This document shows positions 33,512 to 43,722 of a stretch of DNA of 64,000 bases, piece after piece. A program made the position numbers and the translations under genes. Numbering within the stretch: the first letter of the stretch is position 1; each line of letters opens with the position of its first letter. This DNA comes from Streptomyces populi (GTDB taxonomy: Bacteria; Actinomycetota; Actinomycetes; Streptomycetales; Streptomycetaceae): the NCBI RefSeq assembly GCF_002911015.1, contig NZ_KZ626884.1, forward strand, positions 1 through 64,000. Reading direction: 5' to 3'. The notes below the pieces were generated by a model. It was given only the letters and a program-made list of their open reading frames with translations. It ran no database searches and was not told the DNA's origin.

Positions 33512-36136
33512 CTACGCCTCGGGCAGGCGCTCCAGCTGGGTCTGGATGCGGGCGATGTCCTCGTCCGCCTTGGCGAGCCGGCCGCGGATCTTGTCCACGA
33601 CGTTGTCCGGGGCCTTGGCGAGGAACGCCTCGTTGCCGAGCTTGGCGTTCGCCTGGGCCTTCTCCTTCTCGGCTGCGGCGAGGTCCTTGGCCAGACGCTT
33701 GCGCTCCGCGGCGACGTCGATCGTGCCCGACAGGTCGAGCGCGACCGAGGCGCCCGCGACCGGCAGGGTCGCCGTGGCCGAGAAGCCCTCGCCCTCCGGC
33801 TGGAGCCGCAGCAGCTGGCGGATGGCCGCCTCGTGCGGGGCCAGGGCGGTCCCGTCGAGGGTCAGCCGGGCCGGGACCCGCTGACCGGGCTGGAGGCCCT
33901 GGTCGGCACGGAAGCGGCGGACCTCCGTGATGACCTGCTGGAGCTGCTCGATCTCCTGCTCGGCGGCCTTGTCGCGGAAGCCGCTGTCCTTCGGCCAGTC
34001 GGCGACGACGACGGACTCGCCGCCGGTCAGCGTCGTCCACAGCGTCTCGGTGACGAAGGGGACGATCGGGTGGAGGAGGCGGAGGGTGACGTCCAGGACC
34101 TCGCCGAGGACCCGGCCGGAGACCTTCGCGGGCTCGCCGCCCGCCATGAACGTGGTCTTGGACAGCTCGACGTACCAGTCGAAGACCTCGTCCCACGCGA
34201 AGTGGTAGAGGGCGTCGGAGAGCTTCGCGAACTGGAAGTCCTCGTAGAACGCGTCGACTTCGGCGATGGTCTCGTTGAGCCGGGAGAGGATCCAGCGGTC
34301 GGTCGCCGACAGCTCTTCCGGCTCGGGCAGCGGACCCTCGACCGTCGCGCCGTTCATCAGCGCGAAGCGGGTGGCGTTCCAGATCTTATTGGCGAAGTTC
34401 CGGGAGGCCTGGACCCAGTCCTCGCCGATCGGCACGTCGGTACCGGGGTTGGCGCCCTTGGCGAGGGTGAAGCGGACGGCGTCGGAGCCGTACTTGTCCA
34501 TCCAGTCGAGCGGGTCGACGACGTTGCCGAAGGACTTCGACATCTTCTTGCCGCGCTCGTCGCGGACCAGGCCGGTGAGGGCGATGGTCTTGAACGGGAC
34601 CTCGCCGTCCATCGCGTACAGGCCGAACATCATCATCCGGGCGACCCAGAAGAAGATGATGTCGTGGCCGGTGAGCAGGACGTCCGTCGGATAGAACTTC
34701 TGCAGGTCGGGGGTGTTCTCCGGCCAGCCGAGGGTGGAGAACGGCCACAGGCCGGAGGAGAACCAGGTGTCGAGGACGTCGGTGTCCTGCGTCCAGCCCT
34801 CACCGGTCGGCGGCTCCTCGTCGGGACCGACGCAGACGACCTGCCCCTCCGGCCCGTACCAGACCGGGATGCGGTGGCCCCACCACAACTGGCGCGAGAT
34901 GCACCAGTCGTGCATGTTGTCGACCCAGTCGAAGTAGCGCTTCGACATGTCGGCGGGGTGGATGGCGACCCGGCCGTCGCGGACCGCGTCACCGGCGGCC
35001 TGCGCCAGCGGGGCGACCTTGACCCACCACTGCATCGACAGGCGCGGCTCGACCGTCGTCCTACAGCGCGAGCAGTGGCCCACGGAGTGGACGTAGGGGC
35101 GCTTCTCGGCGACGATCCGGCCCTGCGAGCGCAGTGCGCCGACGATGGCGGAACGGGCCTCGAAGCGGTCGAGTCCCTGGAAGGGGCCGTGGACCGTGAT
35201 GACGGCACGCTCGTCCATGACCGTGATCGACTCCAGGCCGTGGCGCTGGCCGATCGCGAAGTCGTTCGGGTCGTGGGCGGGGGTGACCTTGACGGCACCG
35301 GTGCCGAACTCGGGGTCGACGTGGGTGTCCGCGACGACGGGGATGGAGCGGTCGGTCAGCGGCAGCTTGATCCGCTTGCCCACGAGGTGCTTGTAGCGCT
35401 CGTCGTCCGGGTGGACGGCGACGGCGGTGTCACCGAGCATGGTCTCGGCACGGGTGGTGGCCACGACGAGGGTCTCGTCGCCCTCCCCGTACTTGATGGA
35501 GACGAGCTCGCCGTCGTCCTCCTGGTACTCGACCTCGATGTCCGAGATGGCGGTGAGACAGCGCGGACACCAGTTGATGATGCGCTCGGCGCGGTAGATC
35601 AGCTCGTCGTCGTACAGCTTCTTGAAGATGGTCTGGACGGCCTTGGACAGGCCCTCGTCCATGGTGAACCGCTCACGGTCCCAGTCCACGCCGTCCCCGA
35701 GCCGGCGCATCTGGCCGAGGATCTTGCCGCCGTACTCTTCCTTCCACTGCCAGACCCGCTCGACGAACTCCTCGCGGCCCAGGTCGTGGCGGGACTTGCC
35801 CTCTTCGGCGAGCTGCTGCTCGACCTTGTTCTGCGTGGCGATGCCGGCGTGGTCCATGCCGGGGAGCCAGAGCGCCTCGTACCCCTGCATGCGCTTACGG
35901 CGCGTCAGCGCGTCCATCAGCGTGTGCTGGAAGGCGTGCCCGAGGTGCAGGCTTCCGGTGACGTTCGGCGGCGGGATGACGATGGTGTACGGAGGCTTCT
36001 CGCTCTTCGCGTCGGCGGCGAAGTAACTCCGTTCTACCCAGCGCTCGTACAGCTTCCCCTCTACCTCGGCCGGCGCGTACTGGGTCGGCAGTTCGGTACT
36101 GGGCGCTGATGGCTGCTGCTGAGCGTTCTCGGTCAC
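33512..36136 (-). CDS. valS: Valyl-tRNA synthetase (874 aa)
   Basis: Class I synthetase charging tRNA-Val. [17 protein letters not shown] holds the HIGH-type motif, [13 protein letters not shown] the KMSKS loop; an editing domain lies between them. The C-terminal coiled-coil arm ([20 protein letters not shown]) is complete. Length normal. No T-box was recognised in the 130-base gap to the divergent gene. Confidence 0.97.
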   Translation of the reverse strand: MTENAQQQPSAPSTELPTQYAPAEVEGKLYERWVERSYFAADAKSEKPPYTIVIPPPNVTGSLHLGHAFQHTLMDALTRRKRMQGYEALWLPGMDHAGIATQNKVEQQLAEEGKSRHDLGREEFVERVWQWKEEYGGKILGQMRRLGDGVDWDRERFTMDEGLSKAVQTIFKKLYDDELIYRAERIINWCPRCLTAISDIEVEYQEDDGELVSIKYGEGDETLVVATTRAETMLGDTAVAVHPDDERYKHLVGKRIKLPLTDRSIPVVADTHVDPEFGTGAVKVTPAHDPNDFAIGQRHGLESITVMDERAVITVHGPFQGLDRFEARSAIVGALRSQGRIVAEKRPYVHSVGHCSRCRTTVEPRLSMQWWVKVAPLAQAAGDAVRDGRVAIHPADMSKRYFDWVDNMHDWCISRQLWWGHRIPVWYGPEGQVVCVGPDEEPPTGEGWTQDTDVLDTWFSSGLWPFSTLGWPENTPDLQKFYPTDVLLTGHDIIFFWVARMMMFGLYAMDGEVPFKTIALTGLVRDERGKKMSKSFGNVVDPLDWMDKYGSDAVRFTLAKGANPGTDVPIGEDWVQASRNFANKIWNATRFALMNGATVEGPLPEPEELSATDRWILSRLNETIAEVDAFYEDFQFAKLSDALYHFAWDEVFDWYVELSKTTFMAGGEPAKVSGRVLGEVLDVTLRLLHPIVPFVTETLWTTLTGGESVVVADWPKDSGFRDKAAEQEIEQLQQVITEVRRFRADQGLQPGQRVPARLTLDGTALAPHEAAIRQLLRLQPEGEGFSATATLPVAGASVALDLSGTIDVAAERKRLAKDLAAAEKEKAQANAKLGNEAFLAKAPDNVVDKIRGRLAKADEDIARIQTQLERLPEA

Positions 36137-36273
36137 GGGATCAGTTTAGGGGCGTCACGCCCATGTCCCGAAACGGGATTACTTCGTAACGGTGTACCCC
36201 CTGCGGACCTGGGGGCCTGACCTGTGCGTCAGGATGTCAGGAACACATAAGGCATCTAAAGGGGAACCCAGAA

Positions 36274-37242
36274 ATGAGCTACAACCAGCCGGGCCCGTAC
36301 GGCGGGCAGCCCCAGCAGCCCGGACCCTACGGCCAGCCGGGTGGCCAGCCCGGCCCCTACGGCCAGCAGCCGCCGGCCCCCCAGCCCGGCTACGGCTACC
36401 CCCAGCAGGCCCCCCCGGCCCCCGGCTACGGCTACCCCCAGCAGGCTCCGGGTGTCCCGCCGCAGACTCCCCCGTACGGCCAGCAGCCCGCCTACGGGCA
36501 GCAGCCCCCCTACGGCACGGTCCCGATGCCGCCCGAGCCGACCGGCGGCAAGAAGAAGACGGCCCTGATCATCGGCGGCGCGGCCGTGGTGGTGGCGATC
36601 GCGGTGGGCGCTTATCTGGTGCTCGGCGGCAGCAACAGCAGCAGCTCCGTCGCCGACGACGGCCCGCACAAGCTGACGACGCCGGCGACGGTCCTCGGCG
36701 GCGAGTACAAGAAGGCCGACAACGCCGACGGCGCCGACGACGGCATGACCAAGGACGACCTGAAGGACGCCGAGGGCTGGGGTGTGAAGAACCCCAAGGA
36801 CGTCAACGCGGCGTACCAGTCGGGCGACAAGAGCAACCCGCTCGCGATGAAGCAGATCACCTTCGGCGGTGTCTGGGGAACCATCGACGAGCCGGAGAAG
36901 GCCGTCGACAACATGTTCGCCGGCATGAAGAAGGAGCAGGAGAAGGAAGGCACCAAGGACGGCGAGTTCATCGGCAGTCCGAAGGCCTACACCCCGAGCG
37001 CGCTGGACGGTGCCGTCCTCAAGTGCCAGGAGATCAAGGTCAAGAACGACTCGTCGGGTTCGGGCGCGGCGGCCGGGCCCAAGGAGTTCACGATGCCGGT
37101 CTGCATCTGGGGCGACCACAGCACCCTCGGCCTGGTGATGCCGATCGACTTCGCGAGCATGATGGCCGGCAAGGGCAGCACGCCCGAGGCCGCGGCCGAG
37201 ACCGCCGCGAAGCTGCGCAAGGACGTCCGCGAGAAGATCTGA
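36274..37242 (+). CDS. Pro/Gln/Tyr-rich single-pass membrane protein (322 aa)
   Basis: Residues 1-90 are a low-complexity arm of GPYG, GQP and GYGYPQQAP repeats, followed by a basic GGKKK stop and one membrane helix (TALIIGGAAVVVAIAVGAYLV). The remaining 200 residues form an extracellular domain of unknown fold. This layout (disordered cytosolic arm, one helix, outside domain) is common in Streptomyces envelope proteins. Strong AAAGGGGAA before the ATG. No catalytic motif seen. Confidence 0.85.
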   Translation: MSYNQPGPYGGQPQQPGPYGQPGGQPGPYGQQPPAPQPGYGYPQQAPPAPGYGYPQQAPGVPPQTPPYGQQPAYGQQPPYGTVPMPPEPTGGKKKTALIIGGAAVVVAIAVGAYLVLGGSNSSSSVADDGPHKLTTPATVLGGEYKKADNADGADDGMTKDDLKDAEGWGVKNPKDVNAAYQSGDKSNPLAMKQITFGGVWGTIDEPEKAVDNMFAGMKKEQEKEGTKDGEFIGSPKAYTPSALDGAVLKCQEIKVKNDSSGSGAAAGPKEFTMPVCIWGDHSTLGLVMPIDFASMMAGKGSTPEAAAETAAKLRKDVREKI

Positions 37243-37267
37243 CGTCGCTCGTGGACGCGCTCGACAC

Positions 37268-37299
37268 GAGGGGGCCCGGCCCGACGGCCGGGCCCCCTC
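37268..37299 (+). terminator. Terminator after the Pro/Gln-rich membrane protein
   Basis: A perfect 14-bp stem (37268-37281 with 37286-37299), 4-base loop, 25 bases past the stop. Confidence 0.85.
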
Positions 37300-37362
37300 A
37301 CGTACGCGGCCCGGTCGTCCCGCGCCCCGACGGGGCGGATCGGGACCGGGCGGAAAAAGAGG

Positions 37363-37388
37363 GAGCCCGGCGAGCGGTCGCCGGGCTC
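37363..37388 (-). terminator. Terminator of clpX
   Basis: A 10-bp stem GAGCCCGGCG/CGCCGGGCTC, followed on the minus strand by a run of five T residues, 22 bases after the clpX stop. It is one of the few textbook hairpin-plus-U terminators in the window. Confidence 0.85.
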
Positions 37389-37410
37389 TCCTTCGTCGCG
37401 GGTGCGGCGT

Positions 37411-38697
37411 CTAGGCCGTCTTCTGCTCCCCCGGGCCGCCGCGGCGGGCGTCCCTCGGGATCAGGGTGGGGTTGACGTTGCGCAGGACGACGTCGGCGGT
37501 GATGACGACGCGGGCCACGTCCTTGCGGGACGGGACCTCGTACATCACGGCCTGGAGGACTTCCTCCATGATGGCGCGCAGGCCGCGGGCGCCGGTCTGG
37601 CGCAGGATGGCCTGGTCGGCGATGGCCTCCAGCGCCTCGCGCTCGAAGTCCAGCTCCACGCCGTCGAGTTCGAAGAGGCGCTGGTACTGCTTGACCAGGG
37701 CGTTGCGGGGCTCGACCAGGATCTGCAGGAGCGCCTCGCGGTCCAGGTTGTGGACCGAGGTGATGACGGGCAGACGGCCGATGAACTCGGGGATCATGCC
37801 GAACTTGACCAGGTCCTCCGGCATGACGGCCTCGAACTGGTCCTTGGACTCCAACTCGCGCTTGGAGCGGATCGTCGCGCCGAAGCCGATGCCCTTCGCG
37901 CCCGCCCGGGACTCGATGAGCTTCTCCAGGCCCGCGAAGGCACCGCCCACGATGAACAGGACGTTCGTCGTGTCGATCTGGATGAACTCCTGGTGCGGGT
38001 GCTTGCGCCCGCCCTGCGGCGGCACCGAGGCCGTCGTGCCCTCGAGGATCTTGAGCAGGGCCTGCTGCACGCCCTCGCCGGAGACGTCGCGCGTGATCGA
38101 CGGGTTTTCGCTCTTCCGGGCGACCTTGTCGATCTCGTCGATGTAGATGATCCCGGTCTCGGCCTTCTTGACGTCGTAGTCGGCGGCCTGGATCAGCTTC
38201 AGCAGGATGTTCTCGACGTCCTCACCGACGTATCCCGCCTCCGTCAGCGCCGTCGCGTCGGCGATGGCGAACGGGACGTTCAGCATGCGCGCGAGGGTCT
38301 GGGCGAGGAGCGTCTTGCCGGAGCCCGTGGGGCCCAGCAGAAGGATGTTGGACTTCGCGAGCTCGATGGCGTCCTCGCGGTTCTGGCCCGTGGCGTTCTC
38401 GCCGGCCTGGACGCGCTTGTAGTGGTTGTACACCGCGACGGAGAGGGCCTTCTTGGCCGACTCCTGGCCGACCACGTACCCCTCGAGGAACTCGTAGATC
38501 TCGCGGGGCTTGGGAAGTTCCTCCCAGCGCACCTCGCTCGTCTCGGCGAGCTCCTCCTCGATGATCTCGTTGCAGAGATCGATGCACTCGTCGCAGATGT
38601 ACACACCGGGGCCTGCGATGAGCTTCTTGACCTGCTTCTGGCTCTTGCCGCAGAACGAGCACTTGAGCAGATCGCCGCCGTCACCGATGCGTGCCAC
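37411..38697 (-). CDS. clpX: ATP-dependent protease ATPase subunit ClpX (428 aa)
   Basis: AAA+ unfoldase feeding ClpP. An N-terminal zinc-binding domain ([14 protein letters not shown], then GVYICDECI), Walker A GPTGSGKT, Walker [10 protein letters not shown] and the pore/sensor segments are all present. GTG 38697 (MARIGDGGD) has GGGGA 9 bases upstream; a longer in-frame ATG at 38811 runs through a terminator hairpin and is rejected. It is separated from clpP by that hairpin, so it is transcribed independently. Confidence 0.96.
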   Translation of the reverse strand: MARIGDGGDLLKCSFCGKSQKQVKKLIAGPGVYICDECIDLCNEIIEEELAETSEVRWEELPKPREIYEFLEGYVVGQESAKKALSVAVYNHYKRVQAGENATGQNREDAIELAKSNILLLGPTGSGKTLLAQTLARMLNVPFAIADATALTEAGYVGEDVENILLKLIQAADYDVKKAETGIIYIDEIDKVARKSENPSITRDVSGEGVQQALLKILEGTTASVPPQGGRKHPHQEFIQIDTTNVLFIVGGAFAGLEKLIESRAGAKGIGFGATIRSKRELESKDQFEAVMPEDLVKFGMIPEFIGRLPVITSVHNLDREALLQILVEPRNALVKQYQRLFELDGVELDFEREALEAIADQAILRQTGARGLRAIMEEVLQAVMYEVPSRKDVARVVITADVVLRNVNPTLIPRDARRGGPGEQKTA

Positions 38698-38793
38698 GGT
38701 GTGCTTCCCCTTCGCCTGGGAGCCGCCTGGATCCAGCGGCTCCTGGTGCTGCCTTATGTCCGACGGTACCTTGCCGAGCCCCTCGTTCGGGCC

Positions 38794-38835
38794 CCCCTTG
38801 GCGCGGTTCACTTTGTCGTGAACCGCGCCAAGGGG
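38794..38835 (-). terminator. Terminator of the clpP1-clpP2 operon
   Basis: An 18-bp perfect stem (38794-38811 with 38818-38835) and a 6-base loop, 22 bases beyond the clpP2 stop and upstream of clpX. Confidence 0.85.
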
Positions 38836-38857
38836 CGGCAGACGATACAGCGATACG

Positions 38858-39538
38858 TCACACGACCGCGGAGTTGTTCATCTTGCGGGTGGAAATGATC
38901 TGGTCGATCAGGCCGTACGCCAGCGCGTCCTCGGCCGTGAGGATCTTGTCGCGCTCGATGTCCTCGCGGATCTTCTCGATCGGCGTGGTCGAGTGCTTGG
39001 CCAGCATGTCCTCCAGCTGACCGCGCATCCGGAGGATCTCGTTCGCGGCGATCTCGAGGTCCGAGACCTGACCGCGTCCGGTCTCGCTGTAGGGCTGGTG
39101 GATCAGCACGCGGGCGTTCGGGAGCGCCATGCGCTTGCCCGGGGTACCGGCGGCCAGCAGGATCGCGGCGGCCGAGGCGGCCTGGCCCATGCAGACCGTC
39201 TGGATGTCCGGCTTCACGAACTGCATCGTGTCGTAGATGGCCGTGAGGGCCGTGAACGAGCCGCCGGGGCTGTTGATGTAGACCGAGATGTCGCGGTCGG
39301 GGTCCATCGACTCCAGGCACAGCAGCTGCGCCATGACGTCGTTGGCGGAGGCGTCGTCGATCTGCACGCCGAGGAAGATCACGCGCTCCTCGAACAGCTT
39401 CGCGTACGGGTCGTACTCGCGCACGCCCTGCGAGGTGCGCTCGACGAAGCGCGGGATGACGTAGCGGGACTCCGCGCGAGGACCGGTGTACTCGGCCTGC
39501 GTGCGGGCGTAGAGGCCGCTGCCGGGGAAGTCGTTCAC
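38858..39538 (-). CDS. clpP2: ATP-dependent Clp protease proteolytic subunit 2 (226 aa)
   Basis: Serine protease ring subunit. The catalytic serine lies in [13 protein letters not shown], the histidine in VLIHQPY and the aspartate further down. Start GTG 39538 ([12 protein letters not shown]) follows AGGAGA by 5 bases; an ATG at 39586 lies upstream of that site. It follows clpP1 in the standard actinobacterial pair; mixed ClpP1/ClpP2 rings are known in this group. Confidence 0.95.
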   Translation of the reverse strand: MNDFPGSGLYARTQAEYTGPRAESRYVIPRFVERTSQGVREYDPYAKLFEERVIFLGVQIDDASANDVMAQLLCLESMDPDRDISVYINSPGGSFTALTAIYDTMQFVKPDIQTVCMGQAASAAAILLAAGTPGKRMALPNARVLIHQPYSETGRGQVSDLEIAANEILRMRGQLEDMLAKHSTTPIEKIREDIERDKILTAEDALAYGLIDQIISTRKMNNSAVV

Positions 39539-39654
39539 TGTGTCTCCTGGAAAACCTGAAAGGGCTGAGCGGTCGGCTGAGAGCACGCCGGGCGCCCGGT
39601 GCCACTCGGGGGCGGGAAGGGGCTCCGCGCCGCTCTCGGGGGCGCTGGAGGGGC

Positions 39655-40272
39655 TTACGACGCCCCGGTACCGCCACCGCCCGGCATTCCGGCAGCGGTA
39701 GGCACGATGTCGTCGATGAGGCCGTACTCCTTGGCCTCGATCGGGTCGAACCAGCGGTCGCGGTCCGAGTCGATGGTGACCTGCTCCACCGTCTGGCCGG
39801 TGTGGAAGGCGGTCAGCTCCGCCATCCGCTTCTTGGTGTGCAGCAGTCGCTCGGCGTGGATCTTGATGTCCGACGCGGAGCCCGCGAGACCCGCGGAGGG
39901 CTGGTGGATCAGGATCTCGGCGTTCGGCAGGGCGAAGCGCTTGCCGGGGGTGCCCGCGCTGAGCAGGAACTGCCCCATCGAGGCCGCCATGCCCATGGCG
40001 ATCGTCACCACGTCGTTCTTGATGAACTGCATGGTGTCGTAGATCGCCATGCCGGCCGTGATCGATCCGCCGGGGCTGTTGATGTAGAGGTAGATGTCCT
40101 TGTCCGGGTCGGCGGCAAGGAGCAGCAGCTGCGCCGTGATCTTGTTGGCGATGTCATCGTCGACCGCCTGGCCGAGGAAGATGATCCGCTCGCCGAGCAG
40201 TCGGTTGTAGACCTGGTCGCCGAGGCCACCACCGATAGGGTCGCCGGCAGCTGTGGGCATCAGATTCGTCAC
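39655..40272 (-). CDS. clpP1: ATP-dependent Clp protease proteolytic subunit 1 (205 aa)
   Basis: Serine in [13 protein letters not shown], histidine in [12 protein letters not shown] 40272 reads [10 protein letters not shown], matching the family N-terminus, with AGGTGG 4 bases upstream; ATG 40260 is an alternative. First gene of the clpP1-clpP2 operon, preceded by a 450-base gap holding a ClgR-like site. Confidence 0.95.
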   Translation of the reverse strand: MTNLMPTAAGDPIGGGLGDQVYNRLLGERIIFLGQAVDDDIANKITAQLLLLAADPDKDIYLYINSPGGSITAGMAIYDTMQFIKNDVVTIAMGMAASMGQFLLSAGTPGKRFALPNAEILIHQPSAGLAGSASDIKIHAERLLHTKKRMAELTAFHTGQTVEQVTIDSDRDRWFDPIEAKEYGLIDDIVPTAAGMPGGGGTGAS

Positions 40273-40439
40273 GTATCCACCTGCTCGTCTTACGACGGCG
40301 CCGGGCCGTCTCACGTCTTCTGCAGGGCCTGGGACCCCGGGTTCCGCGCCGCCTCCCGACGACGTCCGGAGACTCCCCTGCCCTCGTATTCATGGACCCT
40401 AACGCGCGGGTCCCTCCGGGGAATCCCGCAGAGGGAACT

Positions 40440-40453
40440 GTTCGCTGTGAGCG
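40440..40453 (-). promoter_or_regulatory. ClgR-like operator upstream of clpP1
   Basis: The minus strand reads CGCTCACAGCGAAC, matching the actinobacterial ClgR core CGC-YNANR-GCG-WWS at every core position. It lies about 170 bases before the clpP1 start, as expected for ClgR activation of clpP1P2. Confidence 0.65.
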
Positions 40454-40664
40454 CATGCGCTGCGCCGGCTCCACCAGGGTCCCGGGCCCGTTCCCGGGGG
40501 CGGCGGCCGGTGGCCCGCACCCTCGAAAGGCCGCACCCGCCGGGGGGCGGGAGGATCCGAGTGCGGCCGCGGGGCGGTGGGGGTCGCCCGCGCAGTTCCC
40601 CGCACCCCTGGGTAGGCCGACGGGGCCCGCGGGAGAAGGTCCCGTCGCTCCTCCCGGACAAGCC

Positions 40665-40704
40665 GACGGGCCCCCGGGGACTCGAAAGTCCCCGGGGGCC
40701 CGTC
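40665..40704 (-). terminator. Terminator of tig
   Basis: A perfect 18-bp stem (40665-40682 with 40687-40704) with loop CGAA, 20 bases after the trigger factor stop. Confidence 0.85.
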
Positions 40705-40723
40705 CGGGCTACTGCTGAGGCGA

Positions 40724-42100
40724 TCAGGCCTCGGGCTCGTCCTCGGCCTCGGCGTCGGTGGCCTCGACGGTCTCGGCCGTCTCGTCCTCCTCGTCGTCCA
40801 GGTCGACGATCTCGCCGTTGGTGTCCTTGACCGTGGCGGCCTCGACGACGACCGCGAGGGCCTTGCCGCGGGCGACCTCGCCGACGAGCATCGGGACCTG
40901 GCCGCCCTCGACGACGGCCTGGGCGAACTGGTCGGGGGACATGCCGGAGGAGGCCGCGCGCCGCATGAGGTGCTCGGTGAGCTCCTCCTGGTTGACGTTC
41001 AGCTTCTCCTTGTTGACGAGCTCGTCGAGGACGAACTGCGTCTTGATGCCCTTGACCGCGGCTTCCTTGGTCTCGGCGTCGAACTCTTCCTCGGTCTTGC
41101 CCTGGATCTCCAGGTACTTCGCGAGGTCGAGGCCCATCTGGCCGAGCTGGTGGTGCTCGAGGTTGTGCTTGCGGGTGTTGATCTCGTCCTCGAGGAGCTT
41201 CTCGGGGACCGGCACCTCGACGAGCTCCAGCAGCTTCTCCAGGACGCGCTCCTGGGCCTGCGTGGCCTGGTCGTACTGCTTCATGTTCTCGAGGCGCTTG
41301 CGGCTGTCCGCCTTCAGCTCGTCGAGGGTGTCGAACTCGGAGGCGAGCTGCGCGAACTCGTCGTCCAGCTCGGGCAGTTCACGCGCGGCGACCTGGGTGA
41401 CCTTGACGGTGACCTCGGCCTCCTTGCCGGCGGCGGAGCCGCCCTTGAGCTCGGAGGTGAAGGTGGCCTCGCCACCGGCCTCCAGGCCCTTCACGGCCTC
41501 GTCGATGCCGTCGAGCAGCTCGCCGGAGCCGATGGTGTACGAGACGCCGCTGGCGACACCGTCCTCCAGGACCTCGCCGTCGACCTTGGCCTCGAGGTCG
41601 ATGGTGACGACGTCGGCGTCCTGGGCGGCGCGCTCGACCGGGGAGGTCGACGCGAAGCGCTCGCGCAGGTCGGAGACGGCCTTCTCGACGTCCTCGTCGC
41701 TGACCTCGACGGCGTCGACCTCGACCTCGATGCCGGAGTAGTCCGGGATCTCGATGGTCGGGCGGACGTCGACCTCGGCGGTGAAGTTCAGCGTCTCGCC
41801 GTCCTTCAGCTCGGTGATGTCGACCTCGGGCTGGCCGAGGACGTTCAGCTCAGCCTCGTTGACCGCTTCGGTGTAGAACTTCGGGAGAGCGTCGTTGACG
41901 GCCTCCTCGAGAACGGCGCCGCGACCGAACCGCTGGTCGATGACGCGCGCCGGGATCTTGCCCTTCCGGAAGCCCTTCACCGTGACCTGCTGGTTGATCT
42001 TCTTGTACGCCGCGTCGAGGCTGTCCTTGAGCTCCTCGAAGGGCACCTCGACAGTGAGCCGAACCCGGGTCGGGTTCAGGGTCTCCACGGCGCTCTTCAC
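40724..42100 (-). CDS. tig: Trigger factor (458 aa)
   Basis: Ribosome-bound chaperone and peptidyl-prolyl isomerase. The N-terminal ribosome-binding loop is GFRKGKIP, the FKBP-type domain contains [15 protein letters not shown], and the C-terminal helical arms end in an acidic tail ([12 protein letters not shown]). GTG 42100 with AAGGAG 8 bases upstream. Confidence 0.96.
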   Translation of the reverse strand: MKSAVETLNPTRVRLTVEVPFEELKDSLDAAYKKINQQVTVKGFRKGKIPARVIDQRFGRGAVLEEAVNDALPKFYTEAVNEAELNVLGQPEVDITELKDGETLNFTAEVDVRPTIEIPDYSGIEVEVDAVEVSDEDVEKAVSDLRERFASTSPVERAAQDADVVTIDLEAKVDGEVLEDGVASGVSYTIGSGELLDGIDEAVKGLEAGGEATFTSELKGGSAAGKEAEVTVKVTQVAARELPELDDEFAQLASEFDTLDELKADSRKRLENMKQYDQATQAQERVLEKLLELVEVPVPEKLLEDEINTRKHNLEHHQLGQMGLDLAKYLEIQGKTEEEFDAETKEAAVKGIKTQFVLDELVNKEKLNVNQEELTEHLMRRAASSGMSPDQFAQAVVEGGQVPMLVGEVARGKALAVVVEAATVKDTNGEIVDLDDEEDETAETVEATDAEAEDEPEA

Positions 42101-42310
42101 GGTTCGGTCTCCTTGTGGCTGACTTCTTGGGGGGTTCTGCTGCGTGCCGCTGCCGGCCGGGCAGAGCCCCGGGCGGATTCCGCTGCCCCGAGAGACGAAC
42201 ACTGCAGACATACGGGCACGCAGCTTGCATAGTAACCGCAGGCGGTACACGCCCCAAAAGGTGATCTTGTCCGAGCGAGCCCTTCGAGGGTCCTTCGCAG
42301 GTCCTGCTGA

Positions 42311-42387
42311 TGGTCGGGGTGGCGGGATTTGAACCCACGGCCTTCCGCTCCCAAAGCGGACGCGCTACCAAGCTGCGCCACACCCCG
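42311..42387 (-). tRNA. tRNA-Pro (anticodon TGG)
   Basis: A complete cloverleaf: acceptor CGGGGTG/CACCCCG, anticodon stem CCGCT/AGCGG around loop TTTGGGA, T arm GTGGG-TTCAAAT-CCCGC, encoded CCA. It lies 210 bases upstream of tig on the same strand. Confidence 0.95.
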
Positions 42388-42538
42388 TCGGTGCGACACG
42401 TAGGGTACATGCCCGCAGACGGTGCGACCGCCGCATTTCGCGAGCTCCGACGCGGGCGGGAATGGGGTGTGCATTGCGGGCCGTCGACCCGCTACGATGC
42501 ATTCTGTGCCGCGGTCGCTGACCTGCGGCGCACGCTGT

Positions 42539-42612
42539 GCGGGCGTAGCTCAATGGTAGAGCACTAGTCTTCCAAACTAGCTACGCGGGTTCGATTCCCG
42601 TCGCCCGCTCCA
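42539..42612 (+). tRNA. tRNA-Gly (anticodon TCC)
   Basis: Cloverleaf with acceptor GCGGGCG/CGCCCGC, D arm GCTCAATGGTAGAGC, anticodon arm CTAGT-CTTCCAA-ACTAG, T arm CGGG-TTCGATTC-CCG and encoded CCA. Followed by a terminator. Confidence 0.95.
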
Positions 42613-42620
42613 CATGACAT

Positions 42621-42657
42621 AAGGCCAGGTCAGAGGGTAGATCCTCCGCCTGGCCTT
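42621..42657 (+). terminator. Terminator of tRNA-Gly
   Basis: A 9-bp stem AAGGCCAGG/CCTGGCCTT ending in a short T run, 9 bases after the tRNA. Confidence 0.8.
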
Positions 42658-42715
42658 TGTCGTGTCCAGAGGCTCCGGTCAGCCCTTCGCGCCCGCCGCG
42701 TGCCCGTCCGGCCCC

Positions 42716-42756
42716 CGCGGCTCCCGCCCCCGGCACAAAGGCCGGGGGGAGCCGCG
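42716..42756 (-). terminator. Hairpin downstream of the small membrane protein gene
   Basis: A CGCGGCT/AGCCGCG outer stem and a C-run/G-run inner stem with a small loop, between tRNA-Gly and the 64-aa gene. Confidence 0.6.
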
Positions 42757-42879
42757 CGGCCTTCCGGGCGCGGAGGGGTCCGCCACCGGCGCGCGGAGCC
42801 GGTGACGCGCGCCCGGCGCCGGCCGTGCCGCCCGCCGCGCGCCCGCCTCCGGAGGCGGGCACCGTTCGCCGTGTTCCGC

Positions 42880-43074
42880 TCAGAAGCTGATCGAGTTGAT
42901 GGTCTGCGCTATCGAGTCGAGGAACCGGTTGATGGACGGGGCCATACCGGTCGACGCGAGGAAGAAGCCGAAGAGCACCGCGACGATGGCGGGCCCCGGC
43001 TTGATGGATCCCCCTCGGATCAGCACCACGAGGATGATCGCCAACAGCAGCACCACTGACAGCGAAATGGCCAC
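42880..43074 (-). CDS. Small hydrophobic membrane protein (64 aa)
   Basis: Two transmembrane helices (ISLSVVLLLAIILVVLIRGG and PAIVAVLFGFFLASTGMAP), with a polar C-terminus INRFLDSIAQTINSISF. Start GTG 43074. Similar two-helix peptides occur in Streptomyces genomes and in conjugative elements, but no role can be assigned. A tRNA-Gly gene lies nearby; no integrase is visible. Confidence 0.7.
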   Translation of the reverse strand: MAISLSVVLLLAIILVVLIRGGSIKPGPAIVAVLFGFFLASTGMAPSINRFLDSIAQTINSISF

Positions 43075-43519
43075 AACTGATCACACCCTACGGTCGGTCC
43101 GCTCTCCCGGCCCGGGGGTCAGCCCCGCACACCCCCGCCAGAACCATCGTGCCACCAACCGGCCATTCGTATGCGACAGGTGACGCATCATCGGCCGGGG
43201 ACAGCCCCGTGAGTGACCCGGCACCCCACCGGAACAACCCGGCACACGCCGCCCGGTCATACGGAAAAACGTCAACCGCACTGCTCCGCAACGCAATTCG
43301 ACGGTGGGCCCGGACGGCGAATTCACGGCACCGATTGCCGTGTCCACACATCTCGTTCGCAGATATTTCGAATTACCGCCGCGGGTGCACCGCGAACGCG
43401 GGGCACGGGCGAACGAAACCTACTGAACCATGACATACCCCCAGAGTCGCCCGCGGGCGTTATGCACCGATTGATCACCACAGAACGGTACATAACACCA
43501 GTAATCGGCAAGGGAGTCC
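43075..43519. other. Intergenic, unusually AT-rich divergent promoter region
   Basis: No protein gene is recognised. It includes an imperfect inverted repeat (43459-43496) and probably promoters for the minus-strand 64-aa gene and the plus-strand cascade starting at 43520. Confidence 0.5.
43459..43496. promoter_or_regulatory. Inverted repeat upstream of the acyltransferase cascade
   Basis: GTTATGCACCG (43459-43469) and CGGTACATAAC (43486-43496) pair at 10 of 11 positions across a 16-base spacer. It could be an operator for the genes to the right. Confidence 0.45.
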
Positions 43520-43594
43520 ATGCGTGGAAGTCGTGCGAATCGACAGGCACACATCTCCGAATCCGGGGTAGGCGCAGGCGATAAGCAGGAATGA
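43520..43594 (+). CDS. Possible tiny upstream ORF 1 (24 aa)
   Basis: AAGGGAG stands 3 bases before ATG 43520; the frame reads MRGSRANRQAHISESG, then VGAGDKQE, and stops in an ATGA overlap with the next ORF. No family. It is listed because the three frames to the acyltransferase are linked by overlapping stop/start codons. Confidence 0.3.
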   Translation: MRGSRANRQAHISESGVGAGDKQE

Positions 43595-43722
43595 GATCGG
43601 GCGTTTCACGAGAACGCACAGACGACGCTAGGGTGCCTCAGATGTTCCACGCCGCCACGCCCCCCGTACACGCAGCGAGGTCCAGATCCTTCCCCCTGAG
43701 CTCTTGGCGGGAGTGCCTGTGA
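43591..43722 (+). CDS. Possible tiny upstream ORF 2 (43 aa) coupled to the acyltransferase
   Basis: It starts in the ATGA of ORF 1 and stops in the GTGA that begins the acyltransferase. An internal ATG at 43642 lies 7 bases after TAGGGT (43629-43634), a TANNNT -10 element, so a shorter leaderless version (26 aa, ending SSWRECL) is also possible. No homology seen. Confidence 0.35.
   Translation: MRSGVSRERTDDARVPQMFHAATPPVHAARSRSFPLSSWRECL

Larger units (their letters stand above)
40273..40723. other. clpP1 promoter region and tig terminator
   Basis: It contains the ClgR-like box at 40440-40453 and the tig terminator at 40665-40704. The middle (about 40480-40650) is very GC-rich with no gene. 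Confidence 0.7.

Noticed and set aside
38698-38811. N-terminal extension of ClpX from the ATG at 38811
   Set aside because: The extension runs through the clpP terminator stem and lacks a ribosome site; GTG 38697 fits the family start.
42880-43074. Part of a conjugative element at tRNA-Gly
   Set aside because: Apart from a small two-helix protein there is no integrase, TraB-like translocase or duplicated tRNA end near the tRNA.
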